Below are positions 23,901 to 33,500 of a DNA stretch of 64,000 nt, piece after piece. Source of the DNA: Emergencia sp. 1XD21-10 (GTDB taxonomy: Bacteria > Bacillota > Clostridia > Peptostreptococcales > Anaerovoracaceae). How positions within the stretch are numbered: the stretch's first letter is position 1; each line of letters opens with the position of its first letter. Position numbers and translations under genes: made by a program. The notes beneath the pieces were generated by a model. The model was not told the origin of the DNA and did no database searches. It was given only the letters and a program-made list of their open reading frames with translations. The stretch covers positions 170,291-234,290 of the forward strand of contig NZ_QWEQ01000004.1 in assembly GCF_009936045.1 (NCBI RefSeq), read 5' to 3'.

Positions 23901-26900
23901 ATTTCTTTCATTTCCCCAATGACCATCTGCGGATTTTCTACAAAGTAACGGTTATATACAAGACCGTTTTTATCTTCCGCAAGCTGCAGCCAGTCAGTGT
24001 TTTCATCAACGATTACCGGCGCTTCCCTTTTCTGCAGAATTAAAATGTCACTGGTAACTTCCGTTCCTGCATTTTCCTTAAAGGCAGTGTTTGGCAGCCG
24101 GATTGCACCAAGCAGCTTCGCTCTTTCAGCGATGTATTCCCGTACACTGCTGTTTTTCTTGTCCATGGTGCCTTTGCTTGTAATAAAGCAAATCACGCCG
24201 CCAGCTCGCACCTGGTCGATGGTTTTTGCAAAAAAATAATCGTGAATTAAAAATCCACGATGGTTATATTTTTTATCATTGATGCCGTAATCACCAAAAG
24301 GGACATTGCCGATTGCCGCATCGAAGAAATTATCTCGATAGGCAGTTTCTTCAAAACCACTGTTTGTAATCTCTGCATTCGGATACAGCTTTCTTGCAAT
24401 CCTTGCAGAGATACTGTCAAGTTCAACCCCATAAAGTCTGCTATCCTTTCGGAACTTTTGCGGAAGCATACCGAAGAAATTGCCTATGCCCATTGCAGGC
24501 TCTAAAACATTGCCGCCGCAAAATCCCAGGTTATCCAGAATATCATACATTTTCTCAATAACAAGCGGCTGCGTGTAATGTGCATTTAGCACGCTGCCCA
24601 TCGCTGATTTATATTCTTCTTCGGTCAGCAGCGCTTTTAATTCCTGATACCTGCTGTGTCTTTCATCGAAATAATCGCTAAGACCGCCCCAGCCTACATA
24701 GCCAGATAAAATTTCCTGTTCTTCCTTTGTCGCGGCTCTATCTTCTGTTTCCAGCTGTTTCAAAAGGCTGACTGCTGCAAGATTAGCCTTAAATTTCTCT
24801 GCATTTGTGCCTTTTCCAAGATTATAGTCTGTAATGGAAAAATCGGCTGTATCAGCGACTTTTTCTTCTGACGGAGCAATGATACCAGTTCCCCTTGTTT
24901 CCTCGGTTTCTGCTGTAATCTGGCGTTCATTTTCTTCGGAAATCATGCGAAAAACAGTATCTATCGTTTCAGCACGGAAAATTGGAAACCCTCTGCTTTC
25001 CTGAAAGGTAATATCCTGGAGAGAAACCTTGTTTCCATCTATACTGTCGATGCGATATGTCCGTTCATCATGTGTAAAAACTTTGCCGACTTCAATTTTA
25101 TTTTCTGTCTGTACTTCTTCAGCCTCCGGCGCAGCAAAAGCCATATCTCTCTCACGCAGGTTTCGCAGCCGCTCGGTAGCAGCTTCCATAAGGTGTACAA
25201 ATTCATCTGCTTCTTCGTCAGCTAAAATATATCCCTTTTCGTGGTCTATCGCTTCTACATACTGCTGCAGATCTTCGTCTGCAAGCTCAAGTATTCTGTC
25301 AATCGGCGGCTTTTCTTCACTGCCTAAATCATATCGGTCTGAAAACAGAACGGTTTCTTTTCCGCCGGCGATTTCTTTTAATATGAAAAAGACTTTGTCA
25401 TATCCCAGCATCTTTGCATTTATGCAATACTTGTTCAGATGGTCCCCCAAATAGTCAAAATATCCAAGAGGATACAGACGATTCTGTTCATACGCAGGGT
25501 TTTCACTAAACTCAATTTCAACATACAGTCCATCAGGAATTGAAAAAGCAGACGGTTCTTCTCCTGCCTCTGCTTCCATTTCTGCTTTGAAAAGGTAATT
25601 TTCCTCCTCTATCATCGCTGTGATTCGTTCTGCAGCATCTTTCCAGCTGCAGAAAAATGAATCATCTGGATAATTTGTAAAAGTGATACCCTTTGCATTA
25701 TAATCTTCCATATAGTCAAGTCCCGAAAAGACTGGCGTCCGTCCGCCAATTCCGTATTTCTTTTTCAGAAACTCAATTTTTTCCTGCGTGGTATGCCGAT
25801 TTTTGAAAAAGGTATATATTTCTTTTCTGTAACTGCTATGCCTTAAGGTCCGATCGATGAGGCTTTGCCCGAAGGTTACCTGCTCGGGATTCTTTTCCAA
25901 GAAACTGAGCTGCGCATCTGTTCCTGGCAAAACTCCCGTTTCTGTGTCTAATGTGAGCTGCCAAAAGCTTTCGATGTACTCGCTAATCTTATCCCATGAA
26001 AAAAGAGTTTCTGATTCCCTGTTTAGATAACTGCCTTTCCACAAAAGCATACCTTGCAAAAATGCCTTGTAGCCATATCGCTCTTCTTCAAACAAAATCT
26101 CTGTATACGCATCATCTACAATGTCTTTTACAAACTCATTCTGCTCGTCCTTGTCATAATGCGATCCGAAGAACTGGTAAATTTCGGATTCCCCTATCTT
26201 TGCATTTGCAACCGCTTCTTTTATTAAAGCTTCCGTAGCATTTTGCTCATAAAATCGCGGAGTATCAGACGATGGTATATATTCAGTTAGATTTCTATCA
26301 GTTCTCTGATTACGGTCTGCTCTGCTTCCATTTGAATCAGGCGCATTTCCTGCGCCCATTCCATCGGTTTCTGCTGTTTCATTTCTTCGGTCAGATTCAT
26401 CTTCGCTTTCTTCTTCTGCATCAGTGTGGTCAGCATCGCTTCGCTGTCCCTGTCTATGTCCAGAAGATGCTGCTTCAGTGTTCCCTCTATGTTCATCAGG
26501 CTGTACTTCGCCGGTTTCTCCTCGTACAGAAATCTCTCCCGCAGTTTCCCGAATTTCCCGATTTCTCCCTCCGGCTGGCTGTAATCCTCCTCGAAGTCCG
26601 GCAGAAAAATCTTGCCCGCTTTCCTGTATGTGATTTCCATCTTCGCTGCTCCTTTCCATCTCTTTGGATTTATTGTATTCTAAAGTGCGTTTCTGTGTCA
26701 GATAAGCCTTTACCTGTTTTTCCATACCCTCAAGAACATCGTCCCCTGCAGCTTGTATGATGTTTCCGATTTCCAGAAACATATCAAAGCGTTTTAACAC
26801 CGTCGTCTGTAAATCCGCAAACGCAAAATCTTCTTCTGAAAAGCCGGCCACATCAAGACCGCACCTGTTTAATGCCATATATGCCGCAGATTTTCTGACT

Positions 26901-27445
26901 ATCATATATAGCTTATCAAGGTCAGCAGATAACTGCGGTGTACAAAGTTCCGGATTATTTTCAATGATCTGGTCCACAAAAGGAAAATACATTTCACTTG
27001 CGGTCGCATACGCAGCCTCTGTAATTCGTTCTCCTATGGACTGTTCTTTTTCGGATAGATTATATGTATCTCTAAGATAGTCTGAAAGCTGCGGTACATA
27101 TTCCGGCGGCAAAGACCAGATCTGTACTCTCTGCATTGGATTTCTTCTATTTTCGGTATCCGCTGCGTCAAAAACATAGATATATTCGCTAAATTTATCA
27201 TGTTCCAGTAACCTGATTCCTTTTTTCCCTTTTGAAACTTTTCGTCCCATGCGATTCCACTGCTCCATAGAGGTGCAGGCAGTAGCATCTGGTTTCTGCA
27301 AATAGATTGCCAGCTGATTAGCAAATCTGTATTTATATGTATAGCTTGCCGACTGCAGAAAAGAGGTCCAAGATTGCTTTCCTTTCATCACATCGTCCGC
27401 ATACTGTTTTGTTATTGCGCTAAGCTTTTCATGTTTAATTGCCAA
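20936..27445 (-). CDS. Methylase/SNF2 helicase of element B, C-terminus truncated (2169 aa)
   Basis: A TTG at 27,445 follows GGAGGATGAAACA. The N-terminal domain ([20 protein letters not shown]) parallels that of the element A protein. An N6-adenine methylase core lies near residues 975-1055 ([13 protein letters not shown] motif [12 protein letters not shown] motif IV). An SNF2 helicase core follows: [13 protein letters not shown] near 1660, [10 protein letters not shown] near 1817, [14 protein letters not shown] near 1870, [10 protein letters not shown] near the end. The family normally continues through a QR-GR-RQG motif VI and several hundred further residues; here motif VI is damaged ([10 protein letters not shown]) and the frame stops inside the tnpV start. 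I infer interruption by element C and loss of helicase function. Confidence 0.88.
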   Translation of the reverse strand: MAIKHEKLSAITKQYADDVMKGKQSWTSFLQSASYTYKYRFANQLAIYLQKPDATACTSMEQWNRMGRKVSKGKKGIRLLEHDKFSEYIYVFDAADTENRRNPMQRVQIWSLPPEYVPQLSDYLRDTYNLSEKEQSIGERITEAAYATASEMYFPFVDQIIENNPELCTPQLSADLDKLYMIVRKSAAYMALNRCGLDVAGFSEEDFAFADLQTTVLKRFDMFLEIGNIIQAAGDDVLEGMEKQVKAYLTQKRTLEYNKSKEMERSSEDGNHIQESGQDFSAGLRGGLQPAGGRNREIRETAGEISVRGETGEVQPDEHRGNTEAASSGHRQGQRSDADHTDAEEESEDESDRRNETAETDGMGAGNAPDSNGSRADRNQRTDRNLTEYIPSSDTPRFYEQNATEALIKEAVANAKIGESEIYQFFGSHYDKDEQNEFVKDIVDDAYTEILFEEERYGYKAFLQGMLLWKGSYLNRESETLFSWDKISEYIESFWQLTLDTETGVLPGTDAQLSFLEKNPEQVTFGQSLIDRTLRHSSYRKEIYTFFKNRHTTQEKIEFLKKKYGIGGRTPVFSGLDYMEDYNAKGITFTNYPDDSFFCSWKDAAERITAMIEEENYLFKAEMEAEAGEEPSAFSIPDGLYVEIEFSENPAYEQNRLYPLGYFDYLGDHLNKYCINAKMLGYDKVFFILKEIAGGKETVLFSDRYDLGSEEKPPIDRILELADEDLQQYVEAIDHEKGYILADEEADEFVHLMEAATERLRNLRERDMAFAAPEAEEVQTENKIEVGKVFTHDERTYRIDSIDGNKVSLQDITFQESRGFPIFRAETIDTVFRMISEENERQITAETEETRGTGIIAPSEEKVADTADFSITDYNLGKGTNAEKFKANLAAVSLLKQLETEDRAATKEEQEILSGYVGWGGLSDYFDERHSRYQELKALLTEEEYKSAMGSVLNAHYTQPLVIEKMYDILDNLGFCGGNVLEPAMGIGNFFGMLPQKFRKDSRLYGVELDSISARIARKLYPNAEITNSGFEETAYRDNFFDAAIGNVPFGDYGINDKKYNHRGFLIHDYFFAKTIDQVRAGGVICFITSKGTMDKKNSSVREYIAERAKLLGAIRLPNTAFKENAGTEVTSDILILQKREAPVIVDENTDWLQLAEDKNGLVYNRYFVENPQMVIGEMKEISGRFGSETTCHLEKGEELEARLDEAVRRVQGSITEVTFFDDVEDTAEILPADVNLPNYGYSLIDGRLYYRENAKMYPADLNSTAIERAKGMIEIRDILRELIDRQLAGAEDEEVKSLQSELTSSYDAFTEKHGLINARANELAFRDDSGYPLICSLENIDDDGNLVSKADIFTKRTVRNAEVVTSVDTALEALAISLSERGRVDLSFMAQLKGSSKESLISELQGHIFRLPDAADPESKVYIPADEYLSGNVRQKLTEAKLLVEKNPEFHANIKALEEVMPAWLSAAEIDVRLGSVWVPADIYEQFMFELLETNAYARTDIGVSYNEITGIWYIRNKSADRCNVLADTTYGTSRANAYRIINDSLNLRSVSISDTVTDADGKVRQVPNLKETALACEKQDLIKEKFKSWIWEDLERRERLEKIYNHRFNSIVTREFDGQYLSFPGMNTQITLRPHQKNAVARQLYGGNTLLAHCVGAGKTYEMAAAVMEKKRLGLCSKAMLVVPNHLTGQWAKEFMQLYPTAKLLAVTKKDFQPANRKKFCSRIATGDYDAIIIGHSQFEMIPLSKPRQKAFIESQLDDVQKELIALKAERNETFTVKQLQSMEKKLKKKLEQLNEGSRKDNVITFEELGVDFLCVDEAHNYKNLAFHTKMSNVSGISTTGANKSYDMFAKCRYLDEIAQGKGITFATGTPVSNSLAELYTMQKYLQYDELKKQGLITFDSWASTFGEITTNWVLAPEGTKYHKKTQFARFFNLPELMSMFKNVADIQTADMLDLDVPEAMQEVIVVKPTGTQLQILREIGNRADEIRNGNIDPREDNMLKITTDGRKLALDERILTGAKEHPLGQTKIDACAEKCVEIYRNTMDQCSAQIIFCDMSTPKKDGSFTVYEELQKALMEKGVEEKEIAFIHDYNTEAAKEELFAKVRQGKVRFLMGSTSKMGAGMNVQNKLIAAHHLDVPWRPADVGRILRTFKIKKNVEVTDNGKIII
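26287..26640 (-). CDS. tnpV: TnpV-like protein nested in the element B helicase gene
   Basis: This encodes 117 residues from ATG 26,640 with GGAAAGGAGCAGCGAAG upstream. The pattern [32 protein letters not shown] and [17 protein letters not shown] follows TnpV proteins, though it is diverged. It is on the same strand as the helicase but in another frame, over helicase residues about 268-386, which are a low-complexity acidic/polar linker. The arrangement duplicates that of element A. Confidence 0.75.
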   Translation of the reverse strand: MEITYRKAGKIFLPDFEEDYSQPEGEIGKFGKLRERFLYEEKPAKYSLMNIEGTLKQHLLDIDRDSEAMLTTLMQKKKAKMNLTEEMKQQKPMEWAQEMRLIQMEAEQTVIRELIEI

Positions 27446-27472
27446 TGTTTCATCCTCCCTCCCTGCTGCCGT

Positions 27473-28921
27473 TTATTCTAATTCAAATCCTGCAACTTTC
27501 ATTTTCTGCAGCTTTGCATTTTTAGGAATCCCGATTTTGTTTTCTTTACAAATTTCGTTTATTTCTGCTCTTCCGATGGTAATTTCCTTATCCCAGTTTT
27601 CATCGAAGAACTGAGCCTTGCACAGCATTTTATATAATTCCCGTTCCATCATAATCAGTGAAAACCGTTTAGGGTCCTTTACTGGATTTAAGCTGCCGGC
27701 TTCTTCTGGGAATTTGTCCTGGATATAAAAGCGTGTATTATATGCCGCTTCCGGATCGTTTTGAATCCATTTTCGACATTCTTCTATACTGGCTCTCATT
27801 CCGCCCTGCTCGATTTCTTTCTCCATGATTGTACTCGGTAAAAGCCTTGTCTTAATCGCAAGAGGATTTTCAAAATCATAGCTTGCAATCCAGCCTTGCA
27901 GATATTCCTTTACATATTCTTTCTTCGAGTTATGATGAAATACCGGTTCAGCTTCACTATAATTTTCCACCTTGTCTTTTGATACCTCAAACGCTTTTGT
28001 GCTGCGGCTCTTGTAGATATGTTCATCAATTTCCCCTGCGTGAAGTTCTAAATAGTCTGCAGCCTTTTCCGCATCTTTCATGGCTTTTATCAAAACCTCC
28101 GGTTTCTGCTTGATACCGGAAATCCAGCTTTCCACATACTGCTTATGGTTTTCAAAATGTTCATCTGACATTTCAGTCGGCAGATGCAGACTCATAAAGC
28201 AGCTGGAAAGTTCGGCAACCAGCTCTTCATACGCATAATATTCGCTTCCGAAGCCGCCGCCTAAATAGCGGTTCAGCCTGCTTGCGTGTCCGGTGGCATG
28301 AGAAAGCTCATGCAATGCCGTTGCGTTATATGCGTAATCATCATGAAAGTATTCCTTTTTAGGAAGATGTATTTTATCTTCTGTAATACGGTAAAAAGCT
28401 GAATTGCCGCCGTCATGGGCAATCTCTACTCCCATGCTTTTAGAGATTTTATCCAGAATATCTGCAGGGTTAATATCCTTTTCTTCCGGCTTTTCAAGCT
28501 CCGGTATTCCTTCAATTTGACTGCCGTTAAATACATAAAAGTATTTGGCGTATATTGTTAAATTTTCCTTATCTTCTCTTTCATAATACTCGTTCCATGT
28601 GAGTGTCTTTTTCTGATCTTTATCATACGGATTCCAGCGCTCAATGACAGACGCCTTTTCGCCTTTGCGAATATGCCAGCCCTTTTCTTTTGCCTGCTTA
28701 AAAGTACACCATCTTGGGTCCTCTGTCTGAAGAACCCTTTGCATATAACTAAGCCACAGGCGATTGATTCCCCGATAGACTGTGCCATTAACAGGGTTTC
28801 TTGGGCTTTCACTAAATGCAGTCCACTGCTGTTTCCATTCTTTTGGAGTTTCATCAAGCGACTTGATAAACGCTTCTGCAATTTTCTCTCTGTACTCTTT
28901 TGTATTTATCATCTTATCCAC
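27473..28921 (-). CDS. ArdC-type antirestriction protein with zincin domain (482 aa)
   Basis: The start is a GTG at 28,921 or the ATG at 28,912. Residues about 1-120 form the ArdC N-terminal ssDNA-binding domain (NPVNGTVYRGINRLWLSYM, TFKQAKEKGWHIRKGEKAS). Residues about 190-290 hold a zincin-like metallopeptidase domain with HELSHATGH near 204-212 and a downstream glutamate in ELVAELSS. ArdC-like proteins protect incoming single strands from restriction during conjugation. The extended C-terminus (330-482) is typical of LtrC-like ICE versions. It lies 28 bp upstream of the helicase. Confidence 0.85.
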   Translation of the reverse strand: MDKMINTKEYREKIAEAFIKSLDETPKEWKQQWTAFSESPRNPVNGTVYRGINRLWLSYMQRVLQTEDPRWCTFKQAKEKGWHIRKGEKASVIERWNPYDKDQKKTLTWNEYYEREDKENLTIYAKYFYVFNGSQIEGIPELEKPEEKDINPADILDKISKSMGVEIAHDGGNSAFYRITEDKIHLPKKEYFHDDYAYNATALHELSHATGHASRLNRYLGGGFGSEYYAYEELVAELSSCFMSLHLPTEMSDEHFENHKQYVESWISGIKQKPEVLIKAMKDAEKAADYLELHAGEIDEHIYKSRSTKAFEVSKDKVENYSEAEPVFHHNSKKEYVKEYLQGWIASYDFENPLAIKTRLLPSTIMEKEIEQGGMRASIEECRKWIQNDPEAAYNTRFYIQDKFPEEAGSLNPVKDPKRFSLIMMERELYKMLCKAQFFDENWDKEITIGRAEINEICKENKIGIPKNAKLQKMKVAGFELE

Positions 28922-29022
28922 CAGTCATCTTCTATATGTTCATCGGGACATAAGTCTTCCTGCGCTGCTTCTGCATCGCTGATTGTTTCTGTGTCCACAA
29001 AAATAGTAATCATATTTTCCAT
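28909..29022 (-). CDS. Small acidic protein (37 aa), parB-like first codons
   Basis: An ATG at 29,022 follows AAGGAGAAAATCTC. The peptide MENMITIFVDTETISDAEAA ends EDDWWIR and overlaps the start of the ArdC gene by 13 bases. Its first ten codons match the start of the ParB-like gene at 45,234-45,581 (MDDMITIFADMEA), including identical DNA for the MITIF segment. It may be a remnant or an acidic modulator; function unknown. Confidence 0.55.
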   Translation of the reverse strand: MENMITIFVDTETISDAEAAQEDLCPDEHIEDDWWIR

Positions 29023-29060
29023 GAGATTTTCTCCTTAAAATAAACAGATTTTTTGAAAAT

Positions 29061-29086
29061 GCACCCGGCTTTTTCCTACCGGGTGC
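29061..29086 (-). terminator. Hairpin after the Maff2-like gene
   Basis: GCACCCGG and CCGGGTGC arms form a strong stem, followed on the minus strand by ATTTTC. It lies between the Maff2-like gene and the 37-aa gene, with only about 40 nt to the next start and no room for an obvious promoter. Confidence 0.7.
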
Positions 29087-29093
29087 GCTTTGA

Positions 29094-29321
29094 TTAAAAC
29101 TGAAATGCTCCGGAAATTTCTTGTGCAAGCACAGTCGCCCCAAGTACAATTCCGCAGCCGATTACGACCCACACAATGTTTGCTTTTGCAAACTCCTTGG
29201 CTTTTTGTGATGGCACTACAAACATTACGCCAATCCCAATTAAGCAGATTGCAACCAGCATATATACAAGCGGCTGCCATTTGGTTACCAGGTTGTACAA
29301 AGATGTCATAAATTGATTCAT
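29094..29321 (-). CDS. VirB2/Maff2-like conjugative pilin subunit (75 aa)
   Basis: The start at ATG 29,321 (MNQFMTSLYNLVTKWQPLVY) has GAGAGGAAAAAATT upstream. Two hydrophobic helices (residues about 18-38 and 48-68) flank a short polar turn (PSQKAKEFAKAN). This matches the small TrbC/VirB2-like or Maff2 membrane proteins of Tn1549-type transfer systems. The VirD4, VirB6 and VirB4 genes that normally accompany it are not here; ArdC and the helicase follow directly. Confidence 0.75.
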   Translation of the reverse strand: MNQFMTSLYNLVTKWQPLVYMLVAICLIGIGVMFVVPSQKAKEFAKANIVWVVIGCGIVLGATVLAQEISGAFQF

Positions 29322-29355
29322 AATTTTTTCCTCTCTTTCTTTCGTAAAATGAAAA

Positions 29356-29385
29356 GAAGCAGAATTCCTAAAAAGAATCTGCTTC
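29356..29385 (-). terminator. Hairpin before the Maff2-like gene
   Basis: GAAGCAGA and TCTGCTTC arms, then TTTTCATTTT on the minus strand. It is about 35 nt upstream of the Maff2-like start and 37 nt after the preceding stop. Confidence 0.7.
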
Positions 29386-29421
29386 TTCAAAATCATTTGT
29401 CATTTCTATTCAAATTTCATA

Positions 29422-30453
29422 TTAAGCCGCCGATTTTTCTGCTTCTTTATCTCTCTTTTTTCTGATAATCAGCAGAATAACAGCAATCAAGCCTGCCACT
29501 ACAATCACCGCTGCGCCGGCAATCAGCACGATCTGCAGCAGCGATAATCCAACTCTTTCGTAATCTACCGTCAGCATTACCTTATATTCGGTATCTTTCA
29601 CACCGTTGGTATAGGTAGCTTCTGCATCGTAAGTAGCCAGCTGCGGACTGGTCGCTGTGACGGTTTCTGTGTAATATGCCGTCCAGTCTGCTGTCTGCTG
29701 CAGACCGGAAAACTCTGCATATCGCACAGTTTGTCCATTCTCTTTTTTGTAATCGCTGGTCCATTTGCCGTCAGTGATTTTATAACGGCTCGGATCATAG
29801 CCGAGCTGCTTCAGCAGCACTTTCTCATAGCCGTCAAAGACCGGCGACTGCGGGTTGTTTGGAATTTTTGTATTGCCCAGCATATAATAGGCAACATCTT
29901 CGTCACCTGTGAATTTTGCCGTCACTGTAAACGGCTTGCTGTAGCTGCTGCCGGTTTTTTCAACCCGCTGCAGCTGACCTGTCACTGTGATGGTGCTGCC
30001 GTCTGGCAGCGTGGCAGTAATATCTTTTGTAGCAGGCGCATCAGGCTTTGTATTGGTTCCGCTATAGGTTGCGGTACCTGTAGCTGCATTACGCCGATGC
30101 TCTGTCCACGCTACATCATCAAGTGTCAGCTTTTCTCCCGATTTGGTAACAGACTTTTTTACTTTCTTTTCAGTCAGATTTGTATAAGACTTTTTTACTT
30201 TAACCGGCTTCTGCTCACTGATCAGCTTTGCCGTTACCCTGACCGCCTTATACTTCCTGCCGTCATCTTCGCTCTTAAACTCCGGAAGAAGCTGTTCCAG
30301 CTCGCCTTGCCCCAAATCAGAGAGCGTAACATCTGCATAATCATGCTTTGAGTTAATCGTGTACACCTTTGTTGTCATACTCCCTGCATACACATTTGAT
30401 GTAAGCGCAAGTATCAACAAAAAGCATAACGCAATTACTCGCTTTTTCTTCAT
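29422..30453 (-). CDS. Exported membrane-anchored ICE protein (343 aa)
   Basis: A signal peptide (MKKKRVIALCFLLILALTSN) is followed by an extracellular beta-rich region of about 280 residues and a C-terminal membrane helix (LLQIVLIAGAAVIVVAGLIA) with a basic tail. KKSYTNLTEKKVKKSVTK near residue 85 and repeated threonine-rich strands suggest a stalk or adhesin-like fold. It lies between the adhesin and the pilin gene and is preceded by a hairpin directly before its binding site (GGAGGTG). It is probably a surface component of mating-pair formation; exact role unknown. Confidence 0.75.
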   Translation of the reverse strand: MKKKRVIALCFLLILALTSNVYAGSMTTKVYTINSKHDYADVTLSDLGQGELEQLLPEFKSEDDGRKYKAVRVTAKLISEQKPVKVKKSYTNLTEKKVKKSVTKSGEKLTLDDVAWTEHRRNAATGTATYSGTNTKPDAPATKDITATLPDGSTITVTGQLQRVEKTGSSYSKPFTVTAKFTGDEDVAYYMLGNTKIPNNPQSPVFDGYEKVLLKQLGYDPSRYKITDGKWTSDYKKENGQTVRYAEFSGLQQTADWTAYYTETVTATSPQLATYDAEATYTNGVKDTEYKVMLTVDYERVGLSLLQIVLIAGAAVIVVAGLIAVILLIIRKKRDKEAEKSAA

Positions 30454-30477
30454 ATACTTTCACCTCCAATAAAAAAA

Positions 30478-30495
30478 GACAGTCTTAAAACTGCC
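30478..30495 (-). terminator. Hairpin directly before the binding site of the 343-aa gene
   Basis: GGCAGT and ACTGTC arms followed by TTTTTTTATTGGAGG on the minus strand: the U-tract runs almost into the ribosome binding site. No promoter can fit between, so it must be read through for the downstream gene to be made from the adhesin message. Confidence 0.75.
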
Positions 30496-30521
30496 CTTAA
30501 AAAACACACTCTCTGGTCCTG

Positions 30522-33500
30522 TTATTCTTTCTTTTCCATAGCCTCTGCCCTATTTTTCTTCCGCTTATACGCAATCAAAACGGAGATTGCAACAATCGAC
30601 AGCAGCAAAGCTATAACATACGGCAAGAAAGCAGTCGTATCGCCGGTCTGTGGTCCGTTGGAAGTAACGGTCACATTTCCGTCATCGCCACCGCCAGGAT
30701 TGTCCGGTGTATCAATATCAACGATGCCGGTCTTCAGCTTGTTCTTTACTGTCACCTTAATGGTTTTGCCGTTATCCGAATCCGTAATAACGAATTTGTG
30801 CAGCGTATCATCAAGAATGTATCCTTTTGGCGCTGCAATCTCTCGGTAATAGTAAACGCCTGGCAGCAGGTTTTTAAGCTGCAGCTTTCCGTTTTCGGCT
30901 GTTTCTGCAGTATAAATCACATTTTTATTTCCATCAAAGATTTCAAACTTAGCGCCGGCAAGCGCCTTTCCAGTATCCTTATCAACTTTTAATAGCTCAA
31001 AATTTCCTTTAATACGGCTGTTGTCCATCGTTACTTTAGCCAGCACTTTTCCGTCTTTCACTTCAACTTGATAATAGCCGTTATCAATTGCATATCCATC
31101 TGGAGCCTTAATTTCGTGATAGAAATATACGGCATAACCTAAATTGGACACCGTCATCTTACCGTCTTCTCCGGTAACGCCGGTGTAAATCAGCTTATCT
31201 TTCACCCATTTACCGTTGCTCTGCTTTGCGGACCAGATTTCAAATTCAGCGCCTGGCAGGGTTTCACCAGTTTCCATGTCCACTTTGGTAATTTCGATAG
31301 CGCCTTTTGGACTTCCGGGTTCTGTTGGTGTTCCCGGTTCTTCCGGCAGTCTGTCGTTTTTCACTTGATTGATAGTGATATTAAGTACCCCTGCGTCGGT
31401 GTTGTTTCTTGCATAAGTCTTAGCAGTAGTGTTCTTTAAGTTGATACCTTTCGGCAACTCGGTCTTACCGTCTACGGTTAAAGTTGATTCTGTGTCGAGG
31501 TTCTTGTCCACAGCTCCGGCAGCGGTCATGTAGAAGTTTCCTGCTTTGTCAAGCTGCACGGTATAACTTACACCATCGTCAAAGTTAATCACTGCACTTG
31601 CTTCCTCGATTTTCACATCAAAGACAAGGTTGCCGTCCTTGTCGGTCTTCTGGATTTCCTGGTCCGGATTATCAGGGTTTTCAATCATTACCGGTGTTCT
31701 TACGATTCTTTTTAAGAGAACCGGTTTGTCAAGGTCTGCAGCATCTACAGGCTTGCCGTCTACAGTAATGCTGTTTACGGTACCTACGAATGTCATTTCT
31801 GCGCTGCCATATTCGTAGTCTACAGAGGCTTTCACAGCAGATGTGCTTTCCGGTGATGTTAAGACAAGCTGCTTGTTGGCAGGCTGAACGGTTGTAAAGC
31901 CGCCCTCGCCGCTTTCGGTATTCTTTGGCGCAGCATACTTGTAGACTGCTTCAGACAGCCAGTTGGTCTTTGTAACTTTCGGCTGATACTGAATAACAGT
32001 CTTAGTTCCTTCTACCGTTTTAGTAAGGTTTGTTTCACTGCCAAGCTCCAGTTTTGATGGCGCAGCTCCGTCAAAGGCTGCTGTGTATGCAGTCTTCTCT
32101 GCAGCAATCTGCAAAGCAGCTCCGTTTGCAAATGTAACAGTGCTGCTCTGCCCCGCTGTTACCACAATCTTTGTTCTGGTTCTGCCGTCCAGCTTCTCCA
32201 CAGTTACATTTCCCTTTGCCTCAGATTTCAGCAAATCGTATTCGGTATCATCTACACTAAGATTGTTCATCGGCTTGCTGTACTTGCTTTCAATATCCAC
32301 GACAGTATTACCGTTTCCGTCCTGTGTAACATAACCGTTCACGCCAATATCCTTGTATGCAAAATCAATCTGGTCTGCAGATAAGACATCAACAGCATCA
32401 AAGTAATATTTGGTGCCGTTCAATTTGTATCCGCTTGGCGCAGATATTTCTTTCACATAGTATCTTCCCTGCGGCAGCTTCGCTACTGTAGTGCCGTTTC
32501 CATCGCCCATCACAGTAACGGTGCCTACCAGAGTATCTGCTTCAATCTTCTTTTTATCAATCTTCTTCTCGGTTTTGGTTACTGCCTCGATTTCATCAGC
32601 AGTAAATATGCCAAAGACTGCGCCACCGCCCGGCTGGTATTCGCCGGTTTCATATCCTGTTTCAAGCAGCTTCTGCAGGTCGATTTTAACTGCTACAGCC
32701 TCATTGTCCAGCGTTGCCTCGTCCCAAACAAGCGGCGTATACTGGTCTTTATAGGTCAGGTTGAATTCTCTCCACTGCCCGTTGTTTACATGACCGTTTC
32801 CAGACTTTACTTCCTGGATATAATACTTACCCAGCGGTAAATTTGGTGTTGTCGCAATCCCGTTCTCGTCTGTGGTAATGGTTGCAACAGGGCTGCCGAT
32901 CGGGTGCATCATCGTCCCCTCTGTAGATACAAACATCAGCTTGCCGGCGTCTTTACCCTCGTCCACACAATTTACAGGGCGCAGAACGGTCGAATCCGGA
33001 TAAGTAACCTTAAATCCCTTTTCCTCGTCCTCATTATCGCTGACAATGGTAATTTCGTAAGCAACCTCGTCCTTGTTATCCGGACTGACTTCAAGGCGCT
33101 GCACTTTCACAAAATTACTGTCGTCAAATACTCTCTCAAACTTACTGTTATCCGGTGTCAAGTCTTTACACCATTCAATCAGTTCGGTTTCCTCGGTATT
33201 GGTATACTCGATAAGCGGAAAGATTTTTTCGGTTGAAGTCGTATCTTCCGGCTTGCTGTCTTCGCCAAACAGATACAGCTGACTTTGTTTCACCAAAATA
33301 CTTGTAATGGTTTGACCACCCTGATAAATCATAGAGGTTTTGATACCGCTGTTAGTCTTAAAGTATACAGGTGCCAAATCTTTCGGCTCTGCCTTAAAGG
33401 TCGTGATATTGTCCTTTGTTTCATATTCATAGGCTGCAGAGTGTGTAATCTGCGGTTTTGTACCCCACGGATCTGTTACAACTGTCTGCGCCGTCTGCGC

